This document shows, in pieces, positions 48,231-58,065 of a stretch of DNA of 64,000 bases. Numbering within the stretch: position 1 is the stretch's first letter; each line of letters starts with the position of its first letter. Below the pieces are notes generated by a model, which did no database searches, was not told where the DNA came from, and saw nothing but the letters and a program-made list of their open reading frames with translations. A program made the position numbers and the translations under genes. Location: positions 2,914,001 to 2,978,000 of the forward strand of contig NZ_AP025144.1 in the NCBI RefSeq assembly GCF_019977755.1. The letters are read 5' to 3'. This stretch comes from Vibrio penaeicida (GTDB lineage: Bacteria; Pseudomonadota; Gammaproteobacteria; Enterobacterales; Vibrionaceae).

Positions 48231-48466
48231 AGAAATAAGTGTTTGCCTTTAGATTTTAATCATTATCGTACATACCTAAGCCCTGCAACTTTGTTTCATT
48301 TACGAATAAAGTGTGCAAATTCATGGGCATTAAGAGCGCAGCAAAAACAAAAAAGCCATTAAAAGAGTAGGCTCTAATAATGACTCTATTCTATGCGATA
48401 AAAAAAATAAGGCAACCAAGCACTTTGCGGATGTGAGTTTTGTTCTAAAACATCCTAAATCCGTGA

Positions 48467-48877
48467 TTACTGGCCTAATTCTGCAGAGGTTAAGTTATGG
48501 AACTCTGCTGGAATCTGATCCCACGCTGATTTGATCTCACGAATGATATCAACCACGTCGTCGATCGGCTTTGGTTCATTACTCTGATTCGCCACAGTGA
48601 TTTGCGTAATCATGAACTCGTAAAGCTGGTCTAGGTTTTTAGCAATATCACCACCGTCATCCATAGACAAGCAAGATCTTAATGCGATAACAATGTCTAG
48701 CGCTTTACCTAAACGCTCACCTTTTGTTGCTATATTTCCCTGCTGCATTGCAGCCTTACCTTGAATCAGGCGCTCAATTGCACCAGCCATCAGCATTTGA
48801 ATAATCTTATGCGGAGAGGCCGCAGACAGTTGACTGTCTACTGAAACCTTTTTGTAAGCCTGTAAAGAACCTCGCAT
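48467..48877 (-). CDS. fliS: Flagellin export chaperone FliS (FlaJ)
   Basis: A 136-residue helical protein (LQAYKKVSVDSQLSAASPHK is the family start). FliS binds the C-terminal ends of flagellin and keeps them unfolded before export. ATG 48877 follows GAGAGGAT. The 236 bases after it, up to flrA, hold A/T runs but no convincing terminator. Confidence 0.94.
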   Translation of the reverse strand: MRGSLQAYKKVSVDSQLSAASPHKIIQMLMAGAIERLIQGKAAMQQGNIATKGERLGKALDIVIALRSCLSMDDGGDIAKNLDQLYEFMITQITVANQSNEPKPIDDVVDIIREIKSAWDQIPAEFHNLTSAELGQ

Positions 48878-48889
48878 GGTAATCCTCTC

Positions 48890-49195
48890 TTATAGAAACT
48901 TCTTATAAAGCTGAACAGACTTGTTTCCGTGTCGGTACTTTTTCAAGTGATCAGCAATTTTATTGGTATTCGCCTGCATCAGTAACACAATTTTCTGTGT
49001 TCTTTCCACTGCTTGTTGCCACTCTTCTTTATTGACGAGGTCAGGCGATTTTTCAAACTCTTGCAAAGCACTTTGCAACAACTGTTCTCTTTTATCGACC
49101 ACAGCAACAATTTCTTCAGCAATTATTTCATCTTTTTCCAAAAAAGATAGAAGCTGCTGATCCAGATCGCTTAGGTCTGTCAATATATTGGACAT
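48890..49195 (-). CDS. flaI: FlaI, small flagellar protein (FliT-like chaperone candidate)
   Basis: A 101-residue helical protein between fliD and fliS, the position of flaI in vibrios. Helices span nearly all of it and the composition (charged, no cysteines) resembles a small export chaperone. FliT holds FliD in enteric bacteria and has the same genomic place, so a FliD chaperone role is inferred. Sequence identity to FliT is not evident by eye. Confidence 0.75.
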   Translation of the reverse strand: MSNILTDLSDLDQQLLSFLEKDEIIAEEIVAVVDKREQLLQSALQEFEKSPDLVNKEEWQQAVERTQKIVLLMQANTNKIADHLKKYRHGNKSVQLYKKFL

Positions 49196-49198
49196 ACA

Positions 49199-51073
49199 TT
49201 AACCAAATGCATTCATCATGCCAGAAAGTTGTGCCTGCATCTTACTCGTGGCTTCCTGCATAGCAGAAAACTTATCATGTGTTCTTTGTTCAAGGCTGTC
49301 CATTCGACGATCTAAATTAACCTGCTGATCGTTTAGACGGTAGTTCTGCTCATACAAGCTCTTCTCTCGAGTACTTATAGAACCAGTGACACCCGTCATC
49401 GAATGTATGGCGTCTTCTACTTTTTTTGCAAAGCCATCATTCCCACCAAAAAACTCTCCAAGCTTAGTAAAGTTTTTATTGAGTTGGCGATCAAGCATGT
49501 CGTAGTTCACTTCAAGTGTACCTTGACGTGTTGTTGTAATACCAAACTCTGTTAGGGTTCGAATATCTTCTGGTGCGTCTTTAATCGCGGTGGTAAACAC
49601 TGTTTTTAAACGCGACTCAGCACCACGGACAATACTGTCACCAGAAAGAGGACCAGCGACACCAGAGGCAGGGTCAGCCCCCGAAAGTTCTTTACTGAGC
49701 TTATAGAACTGATTGTATGAATCAACAAATGTCAGGATGTCGTTTCTAACGCGCTCTCTGTCGTAGTCTATTCCGATTTCAGTTTGTTTCTTGGAGTCTG
49801 ACACGCCTTTTAGCGTCAGATCTACGCCATCAATCGCGTTTTCGATAACATTATTGTCGCTACTGACTTGCGCAATGCCATCCAAGATTACGAGAGAATC
49901 TTGACCTTCTTGCAATTCATTCATACCGCCGTAGCCATCAAACGCTTTTTGGGCAGCTTCAATTCTTGCTAGTGCATCTTTGATGTCTTTATCATGCTGA
50001 GCTTTCGCATTTTCCATCAGCATGGCGTCACGTTCTTTCACCGTGACATAGGAGTCCGTGAGTGTCCCTGACGCTGTTGGCGACCAACCAGGAATATCGG
50101 ACGACTTCTCTCGTGCTTTGTCGTCCAACCCGTCTGTTCCGGGCTCGTAAGAGCTAAGTAGTGTCCCTGACGCCGCTTCAGAGAAGCCGGGAATAGTGTC
50201 TTCCGGCTTAGGCGGCTTTTGCTCTACGCCATCAATGATGACCGGCTCTTCGATTCCCGGTAGGTTGACGACATAGACAGGCAGTGCACCGTCGGGATTG
50301 ATCGGTTTGCCTTCGAGGGCTTCTTCGATTTCCTTTGGTGAATATTTGTTCTCCAGAACGGCAACATCTTGCCCATCTGCAGTTAAAACTGGCGAAGTTT
50401 GTAATTTGAGGAGTGCCGCTTGCGCTTCTTCCAGGTCTTTCATCCTGTCTTCTAGCGTTTTGTATTCAAGCGCTTCCAAGGGGTTGTTTGGGTCAGCAGA
50501 GTTAGCTGAAACGTAGATTTGGTTTTCTACACCCGTTTTTTCTGAAGCTAAAATAATGCGCTGACCATCAACATCGTTGATGATGGCAGCGCGAACACCA
50601 GGATTGCCGGTAGCTGCATTGATGCCTTTAACAACATCAATGAGCTTGGCATTTTGTTTTACTTCAACAGTAAAATCCCTGTTTCCTAAACGGATCTGCA
50701 GCTCACCAGCCCCATAGCGAGTTTTCTCACCCACAATGTTAGAACCCAACTTATGGTTCTGAGCAAGCTGCACCACATCGACGGCATATCTGCCTGCGAT
50801 TGCGTCCGTTGTGGCTGTAGCTGAAACTACTTCTTCATCGGATGACTCCACCGAACGTACGGCGAAAGCCTTATCCTGACGAAACTGAGCCATCAGTGCT
50901 TTCATAGAATCCAGTGATTCCCTGAGTCGACCATAGGCGCTGATATTGGTCTCAACTTTGGTGCGCTCATTATCGATCCGTTGCTGCTTTGGAAGCCGCT
51001 CCGAATCCACAATTTTGCTCACCATAGAGTTGATGTCCATACCAGACATTCCACCCATTGGGTTTACACTCAT
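49199..51073 (-). CDS. fliD: Flagellar hook-associated protein 2, filament cap FliD (FlaH)
   Basis: A 624-residue filament cap protein. The N-terminal D0 region (MGGMSGMDINSMVSKIVDSE) and the C-terminal coiled coil (about 560-620) are typical. The middle has two copies of a short motif, IPGFSEAASGTLLSSY (about 294) and IPGWSPTASGTLTDSY (about 326), suggesting an internal duplication in the outward-facing domain. The cap folds flagellins at the tip. It lies three bases before flaI. Confidence 0.94.
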   Translation of the reverse strand: MSVNPMGGMSGMDINSMVSKIVDSERLPKQQRIDNERTKVETNISAYGRLRESLDSMKALMAQFRQDKAFAVRSVESSDEEVVSATATTDAIAGRYAVDVVQLAQNHKLGSNIVGEKTRYGAGELQIRLGNRDFTVEVKQNAKLIDVVKGINAATGNPGVRAAIINDVDGQRIILASEKTGVENQIYVSANSADPNNPLEALEYKTLEDRMKDLEEAQAALLKLQTSPVLTADGQDVAVLENKYSPKEIEEALEGKPINPDGALPVYVVNLPGIEEPVIIDGVEQKPPKPEDTIPGFSEAASGTLLSSYEPGTDGLDDKAREKSSDIPGWSPTASGTLTDSYVTVKERDAMLMENAKAQHDKDIKDALARIEAAQKAFDGYGGMNELQEGQDSLVILDGIAQVSSDNNVIENAIDGVDLTLKGVSDSKKQTEIGIDYDRERVRNDILTFVDSYNQFYKLSKELSGADPASGVAGPLSGDSIVRGAESRLKTVFTTAIKDAPEDIRTLTEFGITTTRQGTLEVNYDMLDRQLNKNFTKLGEFFGGNDGFAKKVEDAIHSMTGVTGSISTREKSLYEQNYRLNDQQVNLDRRMDSLEQRTHDKFSAMQEATSKMQAQLSGMMNAFG

Positions 51074-51092
51074 TCTCTCACCTTCAAACCTA

Positions 51093-51497
51093 TTACACCT
51101 TTTCCACGATTAACCCGGAGGAATTGGCGGCTAGGCGCCTTAATATTTCGAGCATTTCTTCGCTCGGTATCTGTTTGATGATATCACCAGTATCCGCATC
51201 GAATACAGTGACAACTCGTCTCCCAGACTCGTCATCGAATTTGAACGATAATCCTTTATTGAGTGAAGAAATAAAATCATTTACTTCATCAATCCGCTTT
51301 TCTAACTCATCTGCATTAATCTTAGTACGCTCTTCAGCGAATGATTGTGCGGAATCGTTTTGAATCGCTTCTTTCGGATCCTCATTCTCTGCTCTTTTTA
51401 GCGCATTAGCACTGGATACATCCTCAGCTGTAGAAGCAATCTTTGTGCCACTACCATAAGAAGGCTGGGAAATCGATGTGTAGGATGATATGTCCAT
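51093..51497 (-). CDS. flaG: Flagellar protein FlaG
   Basis: A 134-residue FlaG-family protein. The N-terminal half is Ser/Ala-rich and probably disordered. The C-terminal domain contains LSFKFDDESGRRVVTVFDAD and IKQIPSEEMLEILRRLA, the family signature. FlaG affects filament length in vibrios and pseudomonads. GGAGG lies 10 bases before the ATG. The 76-base gap to the flagellin on its right has only a small CTTCT/AGAAG hairpin, so read-through from that flagellin is possible. Confidence 0.9.
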   Translation of the reverse strand: MDISSYTSISQPSYGSGTKIASTAEDVSSANALKRAENEDPKEAIQNDSAQSFAEERTKINADELEKRIDEVNDFISSLNKGLSFKFDDESGRRVVTVFDADTGDIIKQIPSEEMLEILRRLAANSSGLIVEKV

Positions 51498-51573
51498 AAC
51501 GATCTCACCTCCACCTTGATAGCTTACAAAAGGTTGCCCTTATGCACGCTTCTTACACAGAAGTATACCAGAT

Positions 51574-52707
51574 TTAACCTAACAAACTCAGTGCCGCGGA
51601 TGGTGACTGTTTTGCTTGAGCGAGGATAGATGTACTCGCCTGCTCAAGGATCTGAGACTTCGTCAATTGAGTGGTCTCTTTTGCAAAATCAGTGTCGCGT
51701 ATACGACTCATCGATGCGTTCACGTTTTCGTTAATGCTATCTAAGTTACTGATAGCGTGGTCAAATCGGCTTTGGAATGCACCAAGCTCTGCGCGCTTAC
51801 TGTCGACACTTGTTAGTGCACCGTCAATGACGGCCACGGCTTGTTGAGAACCAGCAACCGTTGTTACGTCAATATCATTAACCGCAACATCAGCGCTTGC
51901 TCCCATGCTCAGTTCTCCAGCTAACCCGCCGCTGAACGTCACATCGCCATCTATTTTTTGGTTGTGGGCAAACACACCCAACTCACCATTGTCGCCTACG
52001 TAAGCTTTTAGGTAATCCTGCTGACCATTGATGTAAGTTGCAACTTCTTCAATATCGTCGCCGGCCAAAGCGTTGATAGTGATGTTTTGCGCGTTACCCT
52101 CTGTGTCCGTAAACGCAAAGGTCATGTCAGTAGCTCCGCTATCCACTACCCAGTTGCCATCTTTCGCATTCGCAGCTGTGTAGTTTTTTCCTGCCATGCT
52201 TTCATGGTCGGAACGGACGTTACCCATTTTCAACAATACAGCTTCACCGGAACTGGCACCTATCTGAAAAGATTGAGTACCATATGTACCGTTCAGCAAC
52301 TTATTGCCACCAAATGAAGTCGTTTCTGCAATACGATTTAACTCATCGTTTAGAGCACCCACTTCTTCCTGAATCGCAATCCGCTCTGAGCGGCTGTTGG
52401 AACCGTTAGACGATTGAAGTGCAAGGTCTCTCATACGTTGAAGGATGTTAGTACTTTCCTTCATCGCCCCTTCCGCCGTTTGAGCTATCGATATCCCGTC
52501 GTTTGCATTTCGCACTGCCACGTCTAAACCGCGACTTTGTGAATCCAATCGATTCGATATTTGTAACCCAGCGGCATCATCTCTCGCGCTATTTACACGG
52601 TATCCCGATGATAAACGCTCCATTGATCTGTTCATGTCGGAAGCAGCGTTATTCAGGTTACGCTGAGCCGTCATAGCAGACACATTAGTGTTTACTGATA
52701 TTGTCAT
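51574..52707 (-). CDS. Flagellin 1 (next to flaG)
   Basis: A 377-residue flagellin. The conserved D0/D1 N-terminus ([40 protein letters not shown]) and C-terminus ([20 protein letters not shown], ending SLLG) frame a variable middle. It differs from its neighbours at many positions (for example YRVNSARD instead of FKINSAKD). AGGAG precedes the ATG by seven bases, and a sigma-28 promoter lies at 52786-52813. It is the flagellin adjacent to flaG, the place held by flaA in V. parahaemolyticus and flaC in V. cholerae; I do not give a letter. Confidence 0.95.
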   Translation of the reverse strand: MTISVNTNVSAMTAQRNLNNAASDMNRSMERLSSGYRVNSARDDAAGLQISNRLDSQSRGLDVAVRNANDGISIAQTAEGAMKESTNILQRMRDLALQSSNGSNSRSERIAIQEEVGALNDELNRIAETTSFGGNKLLNGTYGTQSFQIGASSGEAVLLKMGNVRSDHESMAGKNYTAANAKDGNWVVDSGATDMTFAFTDTEGNAQNITINALAGDDIEEVATYINGQQDYLKAYVGDNGELGVFAHNQKIDGDVTFSGGLAGELSMGASADVAVNDIDVTTVAGSQQAVAVIDGALTSVDSKRAELGAFQSRFDHAISNLDSINENVNASMSRIRDTDFAKETTQLTKSQILEQASTSILAQAKQSPSAALSLLG

Positions 52708-52785
52708 ATTAGATCTCCTTTGACATTAAGGATGATGGCGTCGCGTCTCTCACCTCGCTAAACCATCTCATTTCTCGCATTCCTT

Positions 52786-52813
52786 TTAACGGCGGATCCA
52801 TTAAGTTCTTTAG
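52786..52813 (-). promoter_or_regulatory. Sigma-28 (FliA) promoter of flagellin 1
   Basis: On the minus strand CTAAAG, with TAAA at 52812-52809, then exactly 15 bases, then GCCGTTAA at 52793-52786. This is a full match to the vibrio FliA pattern, about 80 bases before the start codon. Confidence 0.85.
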
Positions 52814-53253
52814 AGAAAAACACGTTTTTTTTATGTTTTTATGGAGTAAAGTGCAGGGAACTCAATAACCGCATGATGATCAGTAAGTTAGCATTACAGG
52901 TCATTTCACTAAGAGCTCACAATGTCGTAATAAAAAGATTTCGACAGTAGAAAAAACGCCAAGCGTTAGTATTCTTAGATTCTTAAAAAAACGCCTACAA
53001 AGCTTGCTATAGGGTGAATTACATCTTAAGCACTAGCGTTATGTATAAAATACATTTCGATTCACTAGAAGCCTCAGAGAGCGTCTACGGGAGAAGTGCT
53101 GGTTCTCTCTATCTAGCGCCTGTAAAGATAAGAGAGTTATGGGTTCTAGCAATACTGAGTTAAGAAGGGTGGAAAGAAGAAGAACGAAACTCAACACATT
53201 TGAGATGGTTGCGCTTTAGGCTTGGAAATTTATGCGGCTGGTTGTTTTGTCGG
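52814..53253. other. Gene-free gap between flagellins 1 and 2
   Basis: No coding region is seen. On the minus strand AACGC-TTG-GCGTT (52955-52967) followed by TTTT is a weak terminator candidate for flagellin 2, though 325 bases past its stop. A second GGCGTTTTTTT run lies near 52985. Confidence 0.4.
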
Positions 53254-53316
53254 TGCACTAGGTTTGTTGATCAGTGCAGTAGGTTTGTTGATTAGTGCAG
53301 TAGGTTTGTCGCCGCT
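53254..53316. repeat. Three 21-base tandem repeats across the stop codon of flagellin 2
   Basis: Units at 53254-53274, 53275-53295 and 53296-53316 read TGCACTAGGTTTGTTGATCAG, with few changes between copies. The unit length is a multiple of three. On the minus strand the last codons T-N-L-L-H-stop recur in frame after the stop, again as T-N-L-L-H-stop and then T-N-L-V-H. The repeat therefore copies the C-terminal codons of the gene. Confidence 0.85.
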
Positions 53317-54422
53317 GAAGGCATTTGATTAGCTTGCGCGATGATCGCGTTTGAAGCTTGTTGCAAAATTTTCGACTTTGTCAGGCTAGTGGCTTCTTTT
53401 GCGAAATCGGCATCTCTAAGTTGCCCCTTGGAGTCATTCACATTAATGCTCATGTTTCCTAGGTTAGAGATACCACTTTCGAATCGATTATGAATTGCTC
53501 CCAGCTGGCCACGCTGGCTATCGACATAGGTCAATGACGCATCGAGCACCGCGATTGCTTGCTGTGCGCCGCCCACCGTACTGATGTTGAGAGTATCGAC
53601 GGTAAGTTGACCCTGTTTCGATAGTGCAAGTTCTGAGGCAAGACTGCCACCAAACGTAAGATCAGATTTTACATCATGATTAGGTGCAAACAGTTGTAGT
53701 TTCCCATTTTCATTGACTGAAGCACTGATCTCGTTCGTTTGTCCGTTAATGTATGTCGCTAACTCTTCGATGTTGTCACCGGATTTAGCCACAATTTGCA
53801 AATTAACGGGTTGGTTTGCGACATCCTGAAACTGGATATTTAATTCGTTGCTTGAGTCGGTAACTATCCAGTCGCTGTCTTTTCCATTTTGTGCTTCGTA
53901 GCTGTCTCCTCCCATACGCTCACTATCTGTGCGCATGTCCGTCAGTGATACCATAATGGCGTCAGTGTTAGGTCCGATATGAAACGATTTGGTTCCATAT
54001 GTTCCGTTAATCAGTTTCTCACCACCAAAGCTGGTTGTTTCAGCAATTCGATTAAGTTCGTCATTGAGAGAGGACACTTCGTGTTGCAGTGCCTGACGAT
54101 CGTCATCGCTGTTATTTCCGTTGGCAGATTGAATGGATAAATCTCGCATTCTCAACATGATATTGGTTGCTTCGTCTAACGAACCTTCAGCCGTTTCAAC
54201 GATGGACAACCCATCATTTGCATTGCGAATTGCTACATCTATCCCGCGAGTTTGTACATGGAGTCTATTTGAGATCTGCAGACCAGCTGCGTCATCTTTT
54301 GCTGTGTTGATTCTCGTACCTGAAGATAAGCGTTCCAGTGATGTATTTGCATCGCTCATAACACCTTTTAATTGGTGTCTGGTTGCCATTGCAGATACGT
54401 TGGTGTTAACCGTTAATGCCAC
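53292..54422 (-). CDS. Flagellin 2, divergent, GTG start
   Basis: A 376-residue flagellin that is the most different of the seven. It has RHQLKGVMSDANTSLERLSS at the start, NGNNSDDDRQALQHEVSSL in the helix, and ends ATNLLH instead of the usual SLLG. The GTG at 54422 is chosen because AGGAG lies six bases upstream and it gives [15 protein letters not shown] in line with the others; extending to 54488 only adds unrelated residues. I find no sigma-28 promoter before it. A TGGCAC box (54544-54539) has GG rather than GC at the -12 position. It may be made in small amounts or by read-through from flagellin 3. Confidence 0.92.
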   Translation of the reverse strand: MALTVNTNVSAMATRHQLKGVMSDANTSLERLSSGTRINTAKDDAAGLQISNRLHVQTRGIDVAIRNANDGLSIVETAEGSLDEATNIMLRMRDLSIQSANGNNSDDDRQALQHEVSSLNDELNRIAETTSFGGEKLINGTYGTKSFHIGPNTDAIMVSLTDMRTDSERMGGDSYEAQNGKDSDWIVTDSSNELNIQFQDVANQPVNLQIVAKSGDNIEELATYINGQTNEISASVNENGKLQLFAPNHDVKSDLTFGGSLASELALSKQGQLTVDTLNISTVGGAQQAIAVLDASLTYVDSQRGQLGAIHNRFESGISNLGNMSINVNDSKGQLRDADFAKEATSLTKSKILQQASNAIIAQANQMPSAATNLLH

Positions 54423-54465
54423 TGAAAGCTCCTGAAAATCTTTGAGTCCGTAGAAAAACCACTTT

Positions 54466-54482
54466 AAGCAAAACTTTTGCTT
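54466..54482. other. 17-base palindrome in the leader of flagellin 2
   Basis: AAGCAAAA-C-TTTTGCTT is a perfect palindrome 44-60 bases upstream of the GTG. ACGGT-AA-ACCGT lies further up at about 54512-54523. They could be protein binding sites or RNA hairpins; no family is recognised. Confidence 0.45.
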
Positions 54483-54545
54483 GGGCACGGGATTGACGAT
54501 TTATTGCAATAACGGTAAACCGTCGTTATCCCTGTGGTGTGCCAG

Positions 54546-54573
54546 GTGGTTGCAACACAATCAACCACCTAGA
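54546..54573 (-). other. Hairpin downstream of flagellin 3
   Basis: AGGTGGTT and AACCACCT form an 8-bp stem around an 11-base loop, just past the flagellin 3 stop at 54594. No U-run follows on the minus strand, so it is at best a weak terminator or a 3'-end stabiliser. Confidence 0.45.
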
Positions 54574-54593
54574 CCGCCCTTAAACTTCGAGTA

Positions 54594-55727
54594 CTAGCCC
54601 AACAGCATTAACGCTGAATTTGGAGATTGCTTTGCTTGAGCAAGTACCGAGGTTGATGCTTGTTGCAGAATCTGAGACTTAGTCATTGCTGTTGTTTCTT
54701 TCGCAAAGTCTGTGTCTTTGATTCGGCTTTGAGACGCGTTCACGTTCTCGTTGATGTTATCTAAGTTGCTGATAGCGTGGTCGAATCGGTTCTGGAATGC
54801 ACCCAGTTCAGCTCGGTGGCTATCAACATATTGAAGCGCTGCATCCACTACCGCTACTGATTGCTGAGAACCAGATACTGTGGTTACGTCGATGTCACTT
54901 ACCGTCGTTGCTTGTGCTGCTCCCATGGCTAACTCACCACCTAGACCACCACCAAACGTAACTGCACCGTCTACTTTGTTGTTGTCTGCAAAGACTTGAA
55001 GTACACCGTCATCACCTACCGACGCTTTTACTGCATCCGTTTGACCGTTGATGAATGTCGCTACTTCTTCAATGTCATCACCTGCTTTCGCGTTAATGGT
55101 GAGGTTCTGAGCAGCACCATCTTTGTCAGTGAATGCAATAGTTAGGTCAGCAGCTGCGCCATCAACAGTCCAATCAGCACCTTTAGCGTTAGCTGCTTGG
55201 TAGCTTTGACCACCCATATTGGTTGTGTCAGAACGCATACTCTTAAGACCCAGCATTACTGCTTCACCGCTGTCTGCACCAATCTGGAATGATGCGTTGC
55301 CGAAGGTACCGTTTAGAAGCTTGTTACCACCGAACGATGTGGTTTCAGCAATACGGTTAAGTTCGTCATCTAATGCAGTGATTTCTTCCTGAATCGCTAC
55401 TCGGTCGTCTTTACTGTTCGAGCCGTTAGCAGATTGCAAAGATAGGTCACGCATACGTTGCAGGATGTTAGTGGTTTCTTTCATCGCACCTTCAGCTGTC
55501 TGTGCAATAGAAATACCATCGTTAGCATTTCGTACTGCCACATCCAAACCGCGGCTTTGAACATTTAAGCGGTTGGAGATTTGCAGACCCGCTGCATCAT
55601 CTTTCGCGCTATTGATTTTGTAACCAGATGATAGACGTTCCATTGATGTATTAATGTCACTTGCTGCGTTGCCTAAGTGACGCTGTGCTGTCATCGCTGA
55701 TACGTTAGTGTTTACTGTCATACTCAT
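54594..55727 (-). CDS. Flagellin 3
   Basis: A 377-residue flagellin of the main type, [20 protein letters not shown], ending LMLLG. The middle domain differs from flagellins 4-7 (for example [20 protein letters not shown]). GGGAG precedes the ATG, and a sigma-28 promoter lies at 55809-55836. Its leader has the shared TTTTCCG/CGGAAAA structure described separately. It forms part of the filament; relative abundance cannot be told from sequence. Confidence 0.95.
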   Translation of the reverse strand: MSMTVNTNVSAMTAQRHLGNAASDINTSMERLSSGYKINSAKDDAAGLQISNRLNVQSRGLDVAVRNANDGISIAQTAEGAMKETTNILQRMRDLSLQSANGSNSKDDRVAIQEEITALDDELNRIAETTSFGGNKLLNGTFGNASFQIGADSGEAVMLGLKSMRSDTTNMGGQSYQAANAKGADWTVDGAAADLTIAFTDKDGAAQNLTINAKAGDDIEEVATFINGQTDAVKASVGDDGVLQVFADNNKVDGAVTFGGGLGGELAMGAAQATTVSDIDVTTVSGSQQSVAVVDAALQYVDSHRAELGAFQNRFDHAISNLDNINENVNASQSRIKDTDFAKETTAMTKSQILQQASTSVLAQAKQSPNSALMLLG

Positions 55728-55744
55728 GGTGTTTCTCCCATTGA

Positions 55745-55780
55745 TTTTCCGTTAAGGGCGGTTTCCGACGTCTCGGAAAA
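55745..55780 (-). promoter_or_regulatory. Conserved leader structure of flagellin 3 (alternative hairpins)
   Basis: On the minus strand TTTTCCG (55780-55774) can pair with CGGAAAA (55751-55745), next to the ribosome site. TTTCCGA can instead pair with TCGGAAA (55768-55762) in a local hairpin with loop GACG. The two pairings exclude each other. The same layout is found before flagellins 6 and 7. Confidence 0.6.
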
Positions 55781-55808
55781 CCAATTAGTTCTCTCAAAGT
55801 CATAAAAT

Positions 55809-55836
55809 GTATCGACTTACTATTTATTTTCTTTAG
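55809..55836 (-). promoter_or_regulatory. Sigma-28 promoter of flagellin 3
   Basis: CTAAAG with TAAA at 55835-55832, 15 bases, then GTCGATAC (55816-55809) on the minus strand; two changes from the best -10 consensus. It is about 80-110 bases upstream of the start. Confidence 0.75.
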
Positions 55837-55839
55837 CTA

Positions 55840-56570
55840 TTTTTGAAATAAATCTTAAGAAATGGCACAAAAACACATCTAAACCACTGAAATCTTTATT
55901 TAAATAAACTTTAAAAAAATTTATCTTTAAATACATGAAGTTATAATTGTATAAAAATACAATATAATCCAATTTGGTTTAGATACAAAAGACCCCTACC
56001 AGAACGGCAGTATGAAGATATAGAGAGGCATAGGTATAATGTAATACCTATTCAGAAATCTAATGTTTTAGATACGCCTAAACAAATAGAAATTAGAGGA
56101 ACTAGTACCAAGAATAACTGTAGAAATTCAGAGAATACATCGATGCTCTAACGTCCAGTAAATTACTGACGAGGCACCCGTACTCTATGGTTCTGAATCA
56201 CTACCCAACCCCTGGATAGATCACTTCTAATGAAACGAATTCGATATGAGCAAGTGTTGTATAAATGTATGAACTATAAGGTTTCTTCAGTACATTTCAC
56301 TCTGCCAATATTTTCCCTCGTGACCTAGTTATTGCGTTTTAGGTTGATAGTTCGCAGTTTAATTATCCAGTTACCATGAATGCGTCGATCTCGATTCGCT
56401 TATCGCGTCCAGATAGATCCATCCCACTTCCCCGTTATATTAAAAAGCAAATCAGCCTGAGCATTGTTTAGCTAATCGTATCTGTCTCCTTAGTCTCTGT
56501 TTAATGTCTTCAAGCACCTTATTGAGTTGCTTGAACTTTAAGAACGATATCGTTTAAAACTTCAATATCG
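55840..56570. other. AT-rich gene-free stretch between flagellins 3 and 4
   Basis: More than 700 bases with no plausible coding region on either strand. Seen within it: a hairpin TAGGTAT-AATGTA-ATACCTA (56031-56050) and a TTGTAT/ATACAA hairpin near 55950. I recognise no promoter or RNA family. It may be the scar of a lost gene. Confidence 0.5.
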
Positions 56571-56581
56571 CTTTAAACCTT

Positions 56582-56819
56582 TTTGCTGTTACGACTGTTC
56601 AATCAGAACAGCAAACTGGTCTATGCCGCGCGAGATCTCGATCGTTTGGGATCTCATTTGCCTTTAGGTTGTTGTTTTCAATTGGTTTGGAACCGATTGT
56701 GTTGCTCTTCTACCCATTTTTTTCTCAATGCTTCTCGTGGCCTGTCTCACCACCTCTCTTGAAAGAGAGAGGCGGGAAGGAACGTCATGGGCAGGCGCTC
56801 CTCCCCGCGAGAGAGTCGA
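56582..56819 (-). repeat. Downstream region of flagellin 4, partly copied behind flagellin 5
   Basis: TTTGCTGTT (56582-56590) and AACAGCAAA (56607-56615) form a 9-bp hairpin. A ~55-base block next to the stop codon (about 56763-56819) gives a long stem in the transcript, 13 bp with two G-U pairs. Both parts recur behind flagellin 5 at 58256-58289 and 58363-58420, so the duplication that made these genes included 3' sequence. Confidence 0.7.
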
Positions 56820-57953
56820 TTAGCCCAGCAAGCTCATCGCAGCATTCGGCGCTTGTTTCGCCTGTGCCAATATCGATGTTGACGCTTGTTGTAAGATCTG
56901 AGCTTTCGTCATTGAGGTCGTTTCTGAAGCGAAGTCGGTATCTTTGATACGGCTCTTCGAAGCATTCACGTTCTCATTGATGTTATCTAAGTTGCTGATT
57001 GCGTGACCAAATCGGTTCTGGAAGGCACCCAGCTCTGCTCGGTGGCTGTCTACGTATTTCAGTGCCGCATCCACTATCGCGACCGATTCTTGTGCACCCG
57101 CGACTGTTGTCACGTCTATGGTGTCGACTGTGACGCTGTTTGCCGTTCCCATCGCCAGCTCCCCTGCCAGGGCACCACCGAAGGTCACATCGCCAACCAC
57201 TTTGTTGTTTCCTGCGAAGACTTGCAGTGTCCCGCCTTCACCCACCGACGCTTTCACTAAGTCGGTTTGACCGTTGATGTACGTCGCCAGCTCTTCAATA
57301 TCATCGCCGCCTTTCGCATTGATGTTCAGCACCTGAGCGTCGCCAAAACTGTCGGTCAATGAAATGGTCAGATCCGTCGCGGCGTCTGGCACCGTCCAAT
57401 CTTTATCTTTACCATTCGCGGCTTGGTAGCTGTTACCCCCCATTAGAGAGTTGTCGCTTCGCATGTCTTTTAAGGTAAGCATGACCGCTTCACCGTTATC
57501 GGCACCTATCTGGAATGCGGCTGTGCCGTACGTTCCGTTAAGTAGGCGGTTACCACCGAACGAGGTGGTTTCTGCGATACGGTTCAACTCATCGTTCAAT
57601 GCGGTGACTTCTTCTTGGATCGCCACACGCTCAGATTTTGAGTTCGAGCCGTTAGCTGATTGAAGGGATAAGTCACGCATACGTTGAAGGATGTTCGTGG
57701 TTTCATTCATCGCACCTTCGGCAGTTTGAGCAATGGAAATACCGTCGTTGGCATTTCGCACGGCTACGTCTAAGCCTCGGCTTTGCACATTCAAACGGTT
57801 TGAGATCTGTAGACCTGCTGCGTCGTCTTTTGCACTGTTGATTTTGAAACCTGAAGACAAGCGCTCCATGGATAGGTTTAGGTCACTTGCTGCGTTGTTT
57901 AAGTGACGCTGCGCTGTCATTGCTGATACGTTGGTGTTTACAGTCATGCCCAT
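56820..57953 (-). CDS. Flagellin 4 (member of a near-identical triplet)
   Basis: A 377-residue flagellin. By eye it differs from flagellins 5 and 6 at only two or three residues (A22 instead of T22; T instead of A in AMGTANSV; A instead of S in DTDFASET for flagellin 6). Both conserved ends are intact. The leader has its own hairpin, AAAGAG with CTCTTT, and a sigma-28 promoter at 58038-58065. It is a functional filament subunit as far as sequence shows. Confidence 0.95.
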   Translation of the reverse strand: MGMTVNTNVSAMTAQRHLNNAASDLNLSMERLSSGFKINSAKDDAAGLQISNRLNVQSRGLDVAVRNANDGISIAQTAEGAMNETTNILQRMRDLSLQSANGSNSKSERVAIQEEVTALNDELNRIAETTSFGGNRLLNGTYGTAAFQIGADNGEAVMLTLKDMRSDNSLMGGNSYQAANGKDKDWTVPDAATDLTISLTDSFGDAQVLNINAKGGDDIEELATYINGQTDLVKASVGEGGTLQVFAGNNKVVGDVTFGGALAGELAMGTANSVTVDTIDVTTVAGAQESVAIVDAALKYVDSHRAELGAFQNRFGHAISNLDNINENVNASKSRIKDTDFASETTSMTKAQILQQASTSILAQAKQAPNAAMSLLG

Positions 57954-58037
57954 GATGTATTCTCCAAATTAGTTGATTGTTTGTAATTAAAGAGCCTTGC
58001 GTATTTGCTAAGTCTCTTTCCTCTCTCTGTACTTTAT

Positions 58038-58065
58038 GTAACGGCTCAACGTTAAAATTCTTTAG
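58038..58065 (-). promoter_or_regulatory. Sigma-28 promoter of flagellin 4
   Basis: CTAAAG with TAAA at 58064-58061, 15 bases, GCCGTTAC (58045-58038) on the minus strand. About 85 bases upstream of the start. Confidence 0.8.

Noticed and set aside
55863..55878. TGGCAC box on the plus strand suggestive of sigma-54
   Set aside because: No GC at the -12 position and it points away from any gene.
57003..57260. 85-codon plus-strand frame repeated in three flagellin genes
   Set aside because: Its recurrence only reflects near-identity of flagellins 4, 5 and 6 on the other strand.
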